Assembly (NCBI GenBank): GCA_021775095.1
Contig: JAJFII010000031.1
Location: 62,001 to 126,000 of the forward strand
From: Rhodospirillales bacterium
GTDB lineage: Bacteria > Pseudomonadota > Alphaproteobacteria > Rhodospirillales > Casp-alpha2
Direction: 5' to 3'
Length of the DNA: 64,000 nucleotides
The notes beneath the pieces are model-generated. The model did not search any database and was not told where the DNA came from. It saw only the letters and a program-made list of their open reading frames with translations. Positions 25,360 to 34,268 of the stretch are shown one piece after another; the stretch's first letter is position 1; each line of letters starts with the position of its first letter. Both the position numbers and the translations under genes were made by a program.

Positions 25360-26631
25360 ATGTTAACTACCAAATCCATTAAGTATGCATTGGCGGCTGG
25401 CGTTCTGCTGACGGCGCTTCCTGCAGGAGCTGCGGAAACGATAACCTATTCGGGTTGGTTGGGGACCTATGACAAAAATGCCGATCTGATTCTTCAGATC
25501 AAAGATAAGTTTAAGGCAAAAACCGGTGCCGATCTGAAGATCGTCGATACGGCTTTTGATAAAGCCCTTAATCAGGCAACGGTGACAACCATGGCCGGCA
25601 ATCCCGCCGATGCCATTCATTTGATTGCCGGTTGGGTGCCGGCGGTCCAGGGAATTGGTGGTCTCGAGCCCCTGGATGGTTATTTCAGTAAAGAAAAACT
25701 TGATTCAATCCCCAAGGCCTTACGGGAATCCGTTTCGGTTGATGGCAAACTTTATGCCCTTCCCTGGGTGCCGGGACCCATTCACCCGCACTATAACCGC
25801 AACCTGATGAAACAAGCGGGACTGGACCCGGATACATATCCGCAGACCTGGCCAGAACTTAAAGATCTGATCATGAAGATCTGCGCTTTGCCGGACAAGG
25901 ACGGTGCCAAGATATATGGCGCAGCCTTGCGCACATCGCAAAATCCGAACTCGGCTCAATGGTCAATCCCGATTATGTATGGCCACGGTGGTGATATTCA
26001 ACAAGATGGAAATGTTAAGTTGAACACGCCGGAAAATCAGGCGGCCTTTAAGTGGATGCAGGATATTACCAACGCGGGTTGTACAGCCGTTGGTCATGGC
26101 CATGCGGAATCCCGCAACACCTTTGCCGCCGGCCGTGCCGGTGTGATCTTTGAGGGGCCCTGGGGGCGCGGGCTTGTCGAAAACATGTCCGGTAAAAAAC
26201 TTACCGTAACCGCCGATGGCGATGTATGGGTTGCGCCCATGCCAATGGCACCAAATGGAAAACGCCGCACCATCGGCAATCCCCATGAGATCACCATGTC
26301 GTCGAAATCCAAAAACAAAAAACTGACGGCGGAATTCCTTGATATGCTGATTTTTGATGAGAGCAATACATCCATGTATTTCGATATCAACGGTCAAATT
26401 CCCACATCGAGTATGCCGTTGCTGAAAAAAGGCGCTGTCGGTGCCGACGCTTACAGTCAGATATTCATCGAGTCCCTGGCCTATACCCATGACAATCCGT
26501 GGAAAAGCCCCAAGTTCTATGCAGTGATGAGTAAACTGGCACCTGAAATGCAAAAAATTGTCAAAGGCGGCGATATTCCGTCGGCTCTGGCTGCGGCTGA
26601 TAAGTCCATCAAACGGTTGTTGTCACGTTAA
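25360..26631 (+). CDS. extracellular sugar-binding protein (SBP family 1)
   Basis: 423 residues with a signal peptide (about 1-24, cleavage near AGA-AE). The mature start ETITYSGWLGTYDKNADLILQIKDKFKAKTG resembles CUT1 binding proteins such as UgpB or oligosaccharide-binding proteins, with VIFEGPWGRGLVEN and an LDMLIFDES region later. AAGGAG stands 6 bases before the ATG. The 69-base gap upstream contains three AGAAAC copies and no terminator. Ligand probably a sulfated mono- or oligosaccharide, inferred from the sulfatase that follows. Confidence 0.88.
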   Translation: MLTTKSIKYALAAGVLLTALPAGAAETITYSGWLGTYDKNADLILQIKDKFKAKTGADLKIVDTAFDKALNQATVTTMAGNPADAIHLIAGWVPAVQGIGGLEPLDGYFSKEKLDSIPKALRESVSVDGKLYALPWVPGPIHPHYNRNLMKQAGLDPDTYPQTWPELKDLIMKICALPDKDGAKIYGAALRTSQNPNSAQWSIPIMYGHGGDIQQDGNVKLNTPENQAAFKWMQDITNAGCTAVGHGHAESRNTFAAGRAGVIFEGPWGRGLVENMSGKKLTVTADGDVWVAPMPMAPNGKRRTIGNPHEITMSSKSKNKKLTAEFLDMLIFDESNTSMYFDINGQIPTSSMPLLKKGAVGADAYSQIFIESLAYTHDNPWKSPKFYAVMSKLAPEMQKIVKGGDIPSALAAADKSIKRLLSR

Positions 26632-26656
26632 TGCAACCTGACTGAGGAGCGAGCCG

Positions 26657-28129
26657 GTGGGTAAAAAAACAAATGTTCTGATGATTGTCGCCGACGACAT
26701 GGGATATGGCGATTTGGGGGTTTTTAGTGAAGGCCGTGTCAGGACCCCCAACCTGGATAGATTGGTTGCCGAAGGTGTTTGCATGCAGCAACATTATTCG
26801 GGATCGCCCATTTGTTCACCGGCTCGCGCCGCGCTTTTGACCGGTCGGTATCCACACCGTACCGGGGCGGTTGGGCAATTTGAAATTTATGGCCTTGATC
26901 GCATCGCGCTACGTGAAGTGACCATGGCCGATATGTTTAAGTCGGCCGGTTATGCCACGGGCTTGGTTGGCAAGTGGCATAATGGGGCCTTGGATGCACG
27001 GTTCGAGCCCAACGCCCGTGGGTTCGATGAATTTGCCGGTTTTTGTGGCGGTTGGTCGGACTATTACCAATGGCATTTGCAGACCAACGGGACCATCAAC
27101 AAAGGCACCGGCCAATATCTGACCGATGTTTTAACGGACCACGCCTGCCGTTTTATCGACCGCCACCAAACCCATCCGTTTTTCCTGATGCTGACCTACA
27201 GCGCACCACATTCCCCGTTCCAGGCACCGCAAGGCCTGATCGATTTTTACCGGGAACAGGGTCACGACCGAATAACGGCAACGACCTATGCAATGATTGA
27301 AGCCATGGACCTGGGGATCGGTGAAGTCCTGGATTGTCTGGATAATCGGGGTTTGGCGGAAGACACGATTGTCATGTTTACCAGCGACAACGGACCGGCG
27401 TTTTTTAATCCACCGTTTATGCTCGACGAAGGCGAAAATACCTTTAACGAACGTTTTAACGCCGGTCTCAAGGGCTCCAAAGGCTGGGTATATGAAGGCG
27501 GGATCCGGGTTCCGATGATCCTGCGCCATCCGGCCCATCTGCCGGCAAATGTCAGCAATCACGACCTGGCCCACTTCACCGATTGGCTTCCGACCTTGGC
27601 GGCAATGTGTAAGATTGATCTTGTGGGAACCAATACCCTGGATGGTTTCGACCTGTCTGATCAGTTGCGCGGTGAAAAATTAGACCAGCCACCACGGCGT
27701 TTCTGGCAATGGAATTTTTATTATCCCAGCGTTTCGACCAATGCCGCCGTACGGGAAGGCGACTGGAAACTGATTCGACCAATGATAACCGGCACCCGTT
27801 ATTATCAAAACCCGGACCTATTTGTTTCCGACGAAGATGCGGCCCGAACAGCAGCCTTCATCGAAGCTGACGTTAAACACAAGGAAGACCCAACGTCGAT
27901 TACAGAACTCCTGCCGATCCCTAATATCAAATATCCGGCCGCCGAACCGCCGGAATTATATAACCTGGCGGTGGATCCCGGCGAACAGTACAACGTCGCT
28001 GATCAGTACCCTGATATCGCCCACAAACTCTTGGTCGAACTGGAAACCTGGTTCGAAAGTGTGGAAGTTGATCGTTTGTCCATTGATGATCCTATTCACC
28101 AGCCACATACCATTTGGGCGGACCGATAG
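26657..28129 (+). CDS. sulfatase 3 (type I, formylglycine-dependent)
   Basis: 490 residues from a GTG at 26657 with GAGGAG 8 bases upstream. Modification motif C53-S-P-A-R57 then AALLTGR; metal ligands ADDMGYGD (D13, D14) as in arylsulfatase-A-like enzymes; TSDNGP supplies the second pair. VGKWHNG and PHSPFQAP are typical active-site segments. There is no signal peptide, so desulfation takes place in the cytoplasm after import. The stop shares a base with the start of the FGE gene, which makes sulfatase 3 the obvious client of that enzyme. Confidence 0.92.
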   Translation: MGKKTNVLMIVADDMGYGDLGVFSEGRVRTPNLDRLVAEGVCMQQHYSGSPICSPARAALLTGRYPHRTGAVGQFEIYGLDRIALREVTMADMFKSAGYATGLVGKWHNGALDARFEPNARGFDEFAGFCGGWSDYYQWHLQTNGTINKGTGQYLTDVLTDHACRFIDRHQTHPFFLMLTYSAPHSPFQAPQGLIDFYREQGHDRITATTYAMIEAMDLGIGEVLDCLDNRGLAEDTIVMFTSDNGPAFFNPPFMLDEGENTFNERFNAGLKGSKGWVYEGGIRVPMILRHPAHLPANVSNHDLAHFTDWLPTLAAMCKIDLVGTNTLDGFDLSDQLRGEKLDQPPRRFWQWNFYYPSVSTNAAVREGDWKLIRPMITGTRYYQNPDLFVSDEDAARTAAFIEADVKHKEDPTSITELLPIPNIKYPAAEPPELYNLAVDPGEQYNVADQYPDIAHKLLVELETWFESVEVDRLSIDDPIHQPHTIWADR

Positions 28130-28977
28130 TGGCTGTTTTGGCGACGCAGGGGCTGACACCCGATCACCGGCCTGACCGGGTTTGCATTCCCGGCGGCACG
28201 GCCCTTTTGGGAACTCAGTTTCCGGTTTTTCCCGGCGACGGGGAGGGGCCCATACGTGAAATGGAAATCGCCCCTTTTGAAATGACGGCATCGGCCGTCA
28301 CCAATTACCAGTTTTCGCTTTTTGTTTATCAAACCGGTTATAAAACCGAGGCCGAACGGTGTGGTTGGTCCTTTGTTTTCCGCGACGCCATGGTTGATCA
28401 AACGGCCCGGAAAAACCACGTCAAAGCCTTGCCCTGGTGGTGTAAGGTGGCGGCGGATTGGCTCGACCCAAAGGGAGCCGGGATGGTCGTCGCCAATTTT
28501 GAACAACTGCCGGTGGTCCATGTCAGTTGGAACGACGCTGCCGCCTATGCCCAGTGGGCCGGCGGGCGGTTGCCAACGGAAATCCAATGGGAACATGCGG
28601 CCCGCGGCGGAATGGGTGATGTGAAATATCCCTGGGGCAATGACGAGCCGACCGCCCGGGATCCAAAATGCCATTTTGGCCAGATCAATGCGCCGCACCT
28701 CGAACCCCTGGAAATCGGACCTGTCGCCGCCCGGGCCTATCTGCCAAATGCCTATGGATTATATAATATGGCTGGCAATGTGTGGGAGTGGACGGCAGAC
28801 ACGGCACCATCTCCTGACATCGAATTGAATGGCTCTCCTCCCCGCAAAATCTTAAAGGGGGGGTCCTATATGTGCCACCGCAAATCCTGTTATCGATATC
28901 GCATTGCCGCTCGCATTTCCAATACACTTAATTCATCGCTCGGGCATACGGGGTTTCGCCTTGTTTTCCCGCTTTGA
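28129..28977 (+). CDS. formylglycine-generating enzyme (SUMF1/FGE family)
   Basis: 282 residues from a GTG that shares its G with the TAG of sulfatase 3. The FGE-sulfatase domain covers nearly all of it: IPGGTALLGT at the start, HVSWNDAAAYAQWAGGRLPTE in the middle, GNVWEWTAD, then GGSYMCHRKSC with the two catalytic cysteines C249 and C254 spaced as C336/C341 of human FGE. It oxidises the Cys of CxPxR motifs to formylglycine with oxygen and copper. It is cytoplasmic and could also mature sulfatases 1 and 2, for which no other activator is in the window. Its retained cysteines set it apart from the many SUMF1-domain proteins that are not FGEs. Confidence 0.93.
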   Translation: MAVLATQGLTPDHRPDRVCIPGGTALLGTQFPVFPGDGEGPIREMEIAPFEMTASAVTNYQFSLFVYQTGYKTEAERCGWSFVFRDAMVDQTARKNHVKALPWWCKVAADWLDPKGAGMVVANFEQLPVVHVSWNDAAAYAQWAGGRLPTEIQWEHAARGGMGDVKYPWGNDEPTARDPKCHFGQINAPHLEPLEIGPVAARAYLPNAYGLYNMAGNVWEWTADTAPSPDIELNGSPPRKILKGGSYMCHRKSCYRYRIAARISNTLNSSLGHTGFRLVFPL

Positions 28978-29010
28978 TAAACCCAAAATTCGATCCATCG
29001 GAGACCCCCT

Positions 29011-29763
29011 ATGACATCTGATATCTACGCCAATCTTCGTGGCAAAACGGCCTTGGTCACCGGTGCCGGGCTCGGCATTGGCGCAGCCCTGGCCCTGGCC
29101 TTGGGAAAACTCGGTGTCAACGTCGTCTGTGCAGCACGAACACAGAAGCAAATTGATCGCGTTGTCCAGACCATTGTCGATGTCGGTGGCTGTGGCCTGG
29201 CGGTGACGACGGATGTGACGAGCTGGACGCAGTCGCTTGCCCTTGCAGATGCCATTGATAAAGGCTTTGGCGGCCTGGATTTGGCTTTTTTAAATGCCGG
29301 CGGTAATTGGCAGCGGGCATCGATTGAAGACAGTGACGTTGACGCATGGAAGGCGGCCATTGATCTCAACTTGAACTCGGTATTTTACGGTATCAAATCG
29401 GTTGTTCCGCTGATGCGTAAAAACGGCGGTGGCCGTATAATTCTTACCGGATCGGCCATGGCCCATTATGCGGCTGAAAATAATTCCTCCTATTGTGCTG
29501 CCAAAGCCGGTGCCAGGATGCTCGCAAACACCGCAGCACAGGAACTGATGGCCGACAACATAACGGTCAATGAATTTATCCCGGGGCCAACCCGTACATT
29601 GCAGGCGCTTAATGGGGTTACCAAAGAAAACACCGAATCGCCCTTTAATAATCCGGCGGAATGGGTCAAGGAACCGGAAGAGGTCGTCGATTTAATGGTA
29701 ATGATGGCCGCATACCCGGGCATGGGGCCGACCAGCCAGATCTTTTCCCTGGCCCGACGGTAA
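29011..29763 (+). CDS. short-chain dehydrogenase/reductase (SDR) B
   Basis: 250 residues: TGAGLGIG near residue 17, AGGNW in place of [13 protein letters not shown] with the active Ser, YCAAK (YxxxK), and a C-terminus ending [15 protein letters not shown] lies 7 bases before the ATG. It follows the FGE by 33 bases in the same operon, so it probably oxidises the desulfated sugar or a later intermediate; comparable cluster positions are held by sugar 1-dehydrogenases and deoxy-ketoacid dehydrogenases. Confidence 0.85.
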   Translation: MTSDIYANLRGKTALVTGAGLGIGAALALALGKLGVNVVCAARTQKQIDRVVQTIVDVGGCGLAVTTDVTSWTQSLALADAIDKGFGGLDLAFLNAGGNWQRASIEDSDVDAWKAAIDLNLNSVFYGIKSVVPLMRKNGGGRIILTGSAMAHYAAENNSSYCAAKAGARMLANTAAQELMADNITVNEFIPGPTRTLQALNGVTKENTESPFNNPAEWVKEPEEVVDLMVMMAAYPGMGPTSQIFSLARR

Positions 29764-29807
29764 AAAAATCACAAGGGTTAACTGGAAATCCTTGGAAGGA
29801 AACCAAA

Positions 29808-30122
29808 GTGGAAAAAATCGCCTTTAAATTATTTCTCAACCCCGGTCAGGCCGATGAATATAAAAAACGCCACGATCAAATCTGGCCGGAGATGGTGAGC
29901 CTGTTAAAGGCTGCGGGGGTAAGCGACTATTCCATCTATTTGGACGAACAAACCCACAGTTTGTTTGCCGTCCTGTGGCGTACAAACAATCACAAAATGG
30001 ATGATCTGCCGAACCACCCGGTCATGCAAAAATGGTGGGCACACATGTCCGATATCATGCAGCGGGAAAAAAACGGCGGCCCCGTTATTGTTCACCTTAA
30101 AACCATGTTTCATTTGGATTAA
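29808..30122 (+). CDS. rhaM: L-rhamnose mutarotase
   Basis: A GTG at 29808, preceded by AAGGA at 7 bases, gives 104 residues, exactly the length of E. coli RhaM. The N-terminus has [24 protein letters not shown] with His22 at the catalytic position, then SIYLDE and [15 protein letters not shown]. The family interconverts alpha and beta anomers of L-rhamnose and some related 6-deoxysugars. It ends the sulfatase/FGE operon and is the best hint that the imported substrate is a 6-deoxyhexose such as sulfated rhamnose or fucose. A longer in-frame ORF reaches back into SDR B and is not used. Confidence 0.85.
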   Translation: MEKIAFKLFLNPGQADEYKKRHDQIWPEMVSLLKAAGVSDYSIYLDEQTHSLFAVLWRTNNHKMDDLPNHPVMQKWWAHMSDIMQREKNGGPVIVHLKTMFHLD

Positions 30123-30267
30123 AAAAATGCGGTCCAGTTCGTCACGTCGGAAAAGCCCGCTGTCCGGAGTTCCATATTCACAATTTGTTCCATTAGGTTT
30201 ACACTCGTCTGACACGGCCCAATGCCTAACATCCAACGGCGAAATTGGGATCAATTTGTAGGTTTAA

Positions 30268-31281
30268 ATGTTTCACGGTTTGCTTATATTTCCATCTGTC
30301 TTGTTGACCCTTTTGTATGGAGTTAGCGGGGTTGCCCATGCTGATATTTCTGACAACCTCCTGGCGGCCTTAAACAAAACCTCTGAACGGGGTTCCGTGT
30401 TTGAGTTACAAAAACCGGTGCTCCGTCTCAGCCAACGCGAACGGGGCAAAAAACGAAAGTCCGGCGGCAGAAAACGTCAGGCGGGCAGTGGGTCTGCACG
30501 GGCCGGTTCAAATCCCTGTTCGCACTGTGAAACTTTAAACGGCTTTGTTCCACCGTCGCAGATCGATGATGACATTCGTAAAATGGTCGGTAAATATCGA
30601 GGCGGTGGTGGTAGCGAAAATGTCGCCATCCAACGGGCCAGAGGGGTGATCGAAACCGGCCTCGCCCCAGATTTTGGGGGCGACGCAACCTGCCCGCAAA
30701 TTGACAGCGAACAATGGGCCATCGATTATACCCACAAACGCGGTAAAGCCGCCCTTCACAAAGGCATAGACATCCCCCGGCCAAGGGGTACAGCCATTCG
30801 GGCTGTCGCGGAAGGTGTCGTCGTTGGAAGGTTCAGCAACGATGGCAATCGCAAGGGCATCGAGGTGATGCTGCGCCACACCCCGCAACAAACCGGGCTG
30901 GCGTTTTGGACCTATTCCCAATACACCCATCTTTTACAGATGTCGCCGTTAGCTATCGGTACCAAAGTCAAGATGGGTGACGAGATCGGCAAGACCAGTA
31001 ACAGTGGTAAAATGGGCCGGAAAATCCGTCGTGACGCCTTGCATTTCGCCATCCTTTATTCCCATTTGCCCGAGTGGTCTAATGACGGTGTCGTTGTGAC
31101 CCCAAAGGACGGCTATTACATGGACCCAACCGCATTTTATCGACTTCAGGCACCTTATGAGTCTGCTTCCTTGTTGGTTTTACCTGCGGGTCAAAAGGCG
31201 ATCTCTGTGCCCTACGGGACGGCTGCCGGGGCCTTTAAGCCGCCGGAAACCAAACGTATTTGGCCCTATACCTGTGGATAA
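30268..31281 (+). CDS. M23-type peptidase domain protein, secreted, with an altered HxH motif
   Basis: 337 residues, signal peptide about 1-25 (cleavage near AHA-D). A basic low-complexity region (about 55-80) and a CSHC pair (84-87) precede a LytM domain. It keeps H164 and D168 (HKGID) and H221 (QYTHL), but the HxH motif reads A257-L-H259. By analogy with LytM the zinc ligands are kept while one active-site His is lost, so it may be inactive, as in the EnvC/NlpD activators, or use another residue. It stands alone; the 145 bases before it show nothing clear. Confidence 0.75.
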   Translation: MFHGLLIFPSVLLTLLYGVSGVAHADISDNLLAALNKTSERGSVFELQKPVLRLSQRERGKKRKSGGRKRQAGSGSARAGSNPCSHCETLNGFVPPSQIDDDIRKMVGKYRGGGGSENVAIQRARGVIETGLAPDFGGDATCPQIDSEQWAIDYTHKRGKAALHKGIDIPRPRGTAIRAVAEGVVVGRFSNDGNRKGIEVMLRHTPQQTGLAFWTYSQYTHLLQMSPLAIGTKVKMGDEIGKTSNSGKMGRKIRRDALHFAILYSHLPEWSNDGVVVTPKDGYYMDPTAFYRLQAPYESASLLVLPAGQKAISVPYGTAAGAFKPPETKRIWPYTCG

Positions 31282-31346
31282 CGATTTGAGACAGGTCTCC
31301 GAGTTGCTGAACTCCTATGGCAATTAAAAGGGATACTGGCAATGCC

Positions 31347-32297
31347 TTACAAACCCGAAGCATGGCCATAGTCAACGACGGATCTATCGGTTTGCTGTTC
31401 GTGCAATCGCCAATAATGGTCCTTGATCCGCCGGGTCAGGGATCCCACCTGGCCGGCGGCGATGGCCTTGCCGTTGAGGTTCGTGACCGGCATAACCCCA
31501 CCTGCTGTTGAGGTAATGAACACTTCATCCGCTGCGCCAAGCTCCAGTGGTGAAATGCCTTGAGCAGAGCAGTTGATCTGCAAAGATTGACAGAGTTCAA
31601 ATATGGTTTGCCGGGTGATGCCCATGAGTACCCCGTAATCCGGGGTTAAAACGGTGCCATCCTTGACCATAAAAATGTTGAACCCGGGTCCCTCGGCGAT
31701 ATTTCCGTTGGTATCGAGCAAAATTGCCGTTTCGGCACCCCGTTCATAGGCCTGGTACAACCCCTGAACCAGATCAAGCCAGTGATAATTTTTAATCGTC
31801 GGATCAACGGATAGCGGCGGGATGCGAACCACGTCGGTGATCGCCACGTGCAGGCCGCGATCCATTTGTTCGGGACTGGCAACGGAGGCAAAGGGAATTG
31901 CGAAGGCGATAAACCGGTTTACGGCGTCGCGCGGGTCACGACTGAAGGTCGGTGACGTACCGCGGGTACAGATAAATTCCACATAGGCGTTTTTTAATCC
32001 CGACACGGCCACACAGTTGTGCAGGATTTCTGTCACCTGAGGTTTTTCGTAGGGGATCGACATGTGGAGTTTATCCATGCCCTGGAAAAAACGATCAAGA
32101 TGGAGGTCGAGCCGGAAAAACGCACCTTGCCACACATGTACCACATCGTAGGTTGCGTCAGAATGAAGGAAACCGTTATCCAGAACTGATATTTTCGCCG
32201 CGCCCACCGGCACATATTGATCATCCAAAAAGGCAACGCCCGGCGGATAGGTGTTTGGATCGGTATAGGGATCCGATATTGTGGGTCGATTTTTCAT
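31347..32297 (-). CDS. PLP fold-IV aminotransferase (branched-chain/D-amino acid/(R)-amine type)
   Basis: 316 residues with the PLP lysine K169 (PTIKNYHWLD) and the phosphate-binding region EGPGFNIFMV and TSTAGGVMPV. It begins LDDQYVPVGAAKISVLDNGFLHSDATYDVVHVW, as in class IV transaminases. AYVEFICTRG is reminiscent of (R)-selective amine transaminases and D-amino-acid transaminases rather than of IlvE, but the exact donor cannot be read from sequence. It is convergent with the peptidase and lies downstream of the hydroxyacyl-CoA dehydrogenase on the same strand. Confidence 0.82.
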   Translation of the reverse strand: MKNRPTISDPYTDPNTYPPGVAFLDDQYVPVGAAKISVLDNGFLHSDATYDVVHVWQGAFFRLDLHLDRFFQGMDKLHMSIPYEKPQVTEILHNCVAVSGLKNAYVEFICTRGTSPTFSRDPRDAVNRFIAFAIPFASVASPEQMDRGLHVAITDVVRIPPLSVDPTIKNYHWLDLVQGLYQAYERGAETAILLDTNGNIAEGPGFNIFMVKDGTVLTPDYGVLMGITRQTIFELCQSLQINCSAQGISPLELGAADEVFITSTAGGVMPVTNLNGKAIAAGQVGSLTRRIKDHYWRLHEQQTDRSVVDYGHASGL

Positions 32298-32375
32298 GGG
32301 TTCCGTGCCGTTGGTTCAGTCAATTGTTTTTTCATCTAAGGGATTCCGTGGGATCCGCCGGATGCAAACCGGATT

Positions 32376-32424
32376 GTTTATTTGCGGTCGGTGTCTGGCC
32401 GTACAATAGACCGCAAAAATAAAC
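32376..32424. repeat. long imperfect stem-loop between two minus-strand genes
   Basis: GTTTATTTGCGGTC (32376-32389) and GACCGCAAAAATAAAC (32409-32424) are inverted with two extra bases on one side. It lies 11 bases past the stop of the hydroxyacyl-CoA dehydrogenase (minus strand), a terminator position, but no T-run follows on that strand. It may process or stabilise the 3' end. Confidence 0.5.
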
Positions 32425-32434
32425 CGCCAAACTC

Positions 32435-33967
32435 TTAAGTTTCCGGGGTCAGCAGGGAAAGCCCGAGCAAGGCCCGGCGGCGCAACCACAGCGTCGGCCG
32501 GTAGCGGGGATCGCCCGTTATCTCGAAGATCGAGATTAAAATCTGCAAAATCCGGTCCGGCCCCAGGGCATCGCCAAAGGCCAGTGGGCCAAACGGGTAG
32601 CCGAGGCCCAGAGTGACGGCCCGATCAATATCCGCTGGCGTCGCCGCCCCGGACTGGGCAACGGAACAGCCAATGTTAACGATCATTGCGATGATCCGTT
32701 GGCCAACAAAACCGGCGCTGTCGCGAATCACGGTGACCGGCGTGCCGTCGCCAGTAAACAAACCCTGGGCTGATTTAACGAACGCCGGATCGGTGACCGG
32801 GGTTTTCATGAGGGTGCGCCGCCTGTCGAGGGGCAACAGGGTATCGAGTGCCACGGTATGTCGGGGATCAGTACCGGCCTCAAGGGCTGCGGTCGTTGCA
32901 TCGATGCCCAGCGGCAGGACCAGGGCCAGCGAGCGATCACCGGGTTCGTCGCCGTCATCGATGGTTGCATTAAGTTTTTTCAGGACTTCCAGAACCGCCG
33001 TGCGCCGTTCAGGATCAGAGGGGTTGAGCCAGACGGCCCGGCCGTCATAATCGGGTGCTGACGGTTCGTCAGCGAGTTGCTGCTGGCTGTCTTCATAGGC
33101 GTAGAACCCCCGCCCGGTCTTTTGTCCCAACAGTCCGGCCTGCAGGCGGTTATTCATAAGCGTTGACGGGCGGTAGCGGGGCTCGTGGTAATGTTGCTGA
33201 TAAATCAAATCCGTGGCCGGATGGCTGACATCGAGGGCCGTCAGGTCGAGGAGTTCGAACGGCCCCATGCGAAACCCCGCCGCATCGCGCATGATGCGAT
33301 CGATTGAAACCACATCGCTTACCCCTTCGCCCAGCAGGTGGGCGGCTTCGATGGTATAACCGCGGCCGACCTGATTAACCAGAAAACCAGGCGCGTCGGC
33401 AACGCTTACCGGGACCCGTCCCATGCGAATAGCCAATGCCATCAAAAAATCGGTGACCCGGGTTTCTGTCAGCACACCTCGAATGACTTCAACCAGTTTC
33501 ATCAAGGGCACGGGATTAAAAAAATGAAATCCGGCAATCCGTCCCGGATGTTTGCAAAGTCCGGCAATGGTCGTAATTGATAATGACGAAGTGTTCGACG
33601 CCAGGATGACTTGGTCGTCGACGATGGATTCCAGCTCTGAAAAAATTTTCTGTTTGATCGCCAGGTTCTCAACAGCCGCCTCAATCAACACATGGCAACC
33701 GGCATATCCGGCCATTGTCTCAATGACTTCGATGCGGGTTTTCGCGGCTGTTGCCGCACCACTATCCATTCGGCCTTTTTGCACGGCCCGGTCGAGCATG
33801 GCTGCAATAAAATCAACGGCTTCTTTGCTCGAGCCGGGATTTGTATCAAACAACCGGACGCGGCATCCCCCCGTAGCTGCCACTTGGGCAATGCCCCGGC
33901 CCATGGCGCCGGCACCGATGATGCCGACGGTCAGGTTTTTATCTGTTGCCTCAATGGTCATGGACAT
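32435..33967 (-). CDS. 3-hydroxyacyl-CoA dehydrogenase (PaaH/PaaC-like, two C-terminal domains)
   Basis: 510 residues: Rossmann motif IIGAGAMGRGIAQ at about 16-28, ASNTSSLSI and HFFNPVPLMKLVEV with the catalytic His, first C-terminal domain around DAPGFLVNQVGRG to KTGRGFYAY, then a second, similar C-terminal domain (DSAGFVGQRIIAM...LGLGYPFGPLAFGDALG). This length and doubling match PaaH-type enzymes that oxidise 3-hydroxyadipyl-CoA or short hydroxyacyl-CoA. AAGGA precedes the ATG. No other phenylacetate genes are in view, so the pathway is unsure. Confidence 0.87.
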   Translation of the reverse strand: MSMTIEATDKNLTVGIIGAGAMGRGIAQVAATGGCRVRLFDTNPGSSKEAVDFIAAMLDRAVQKGRMDSGAATAAKTRIEVIETMAGYAGCHVLIEAAVENLAIKQKIFSELESIVDDQVILASNTSSLSITTIAGLCKHPGRIAGFHFFNPVPLMKLVEVIRGVLTETRVTDFLMALAIRMGRVPVSVADAPGFLVNQVGRGYTIEAAHLLGEGVSDVVSIDRIMRDAAGFRMGPFELLDLTALDVSHPATDLIYQQHYHEPRYRPSTLMNNRLQAGLLGQKTGRGFYAYEDSQQQLADEPSAPDYDGRAVWLNPSDPERRTAVLEVLKKLNATIDDGDEPGDRSLALVLPLGIDATTAALEAGTDPRHTVALDTLLPLDRRRTLMKTPVTDPAFVKSAQGLFTGDGTPVTVIRDSAGFVGQRIIAMIVNIGCSVAQSGAATPADIDRAVTLGLGYPFGPLAFGDALGPDRILQILISIFEITGDPRYRPTLWLRRRALLGLSLLTPET

Positions 33968-34268
33968 TGTTTCCTTAAACCCGGGTTGGCGGTATTACGC
34001 ACTGGCTGAGATGCCGTTTTTTTGATCATCGGTATCCAACAAAATGTCAAACCCCTTGGCCATAAACAAGCACCGAGCACCTAACCCATAAACCCATCGG
34101 GTGGTTTTGGTTTTATCTGTCTGGTGATTGTCCGTGCGAGCCGGGCGGATGTCGGGTGGTGCGGACTTCGTGAAAGGAGAACTCACCGCCGCCGAAGAAC
34201 CTTTGATTTGTCCCGCAAAAGCACTTAGGTTTTTTACTGGCGGGTTTGACAGGCAAAAGGGCCAGGTT

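Noticed and set aside
29661-29807. Longer form of the mutarotase starting in SDR B
   Set aside because: The GTG at 29808 has a ribosome site and gives exactly the 104 residues of the family.
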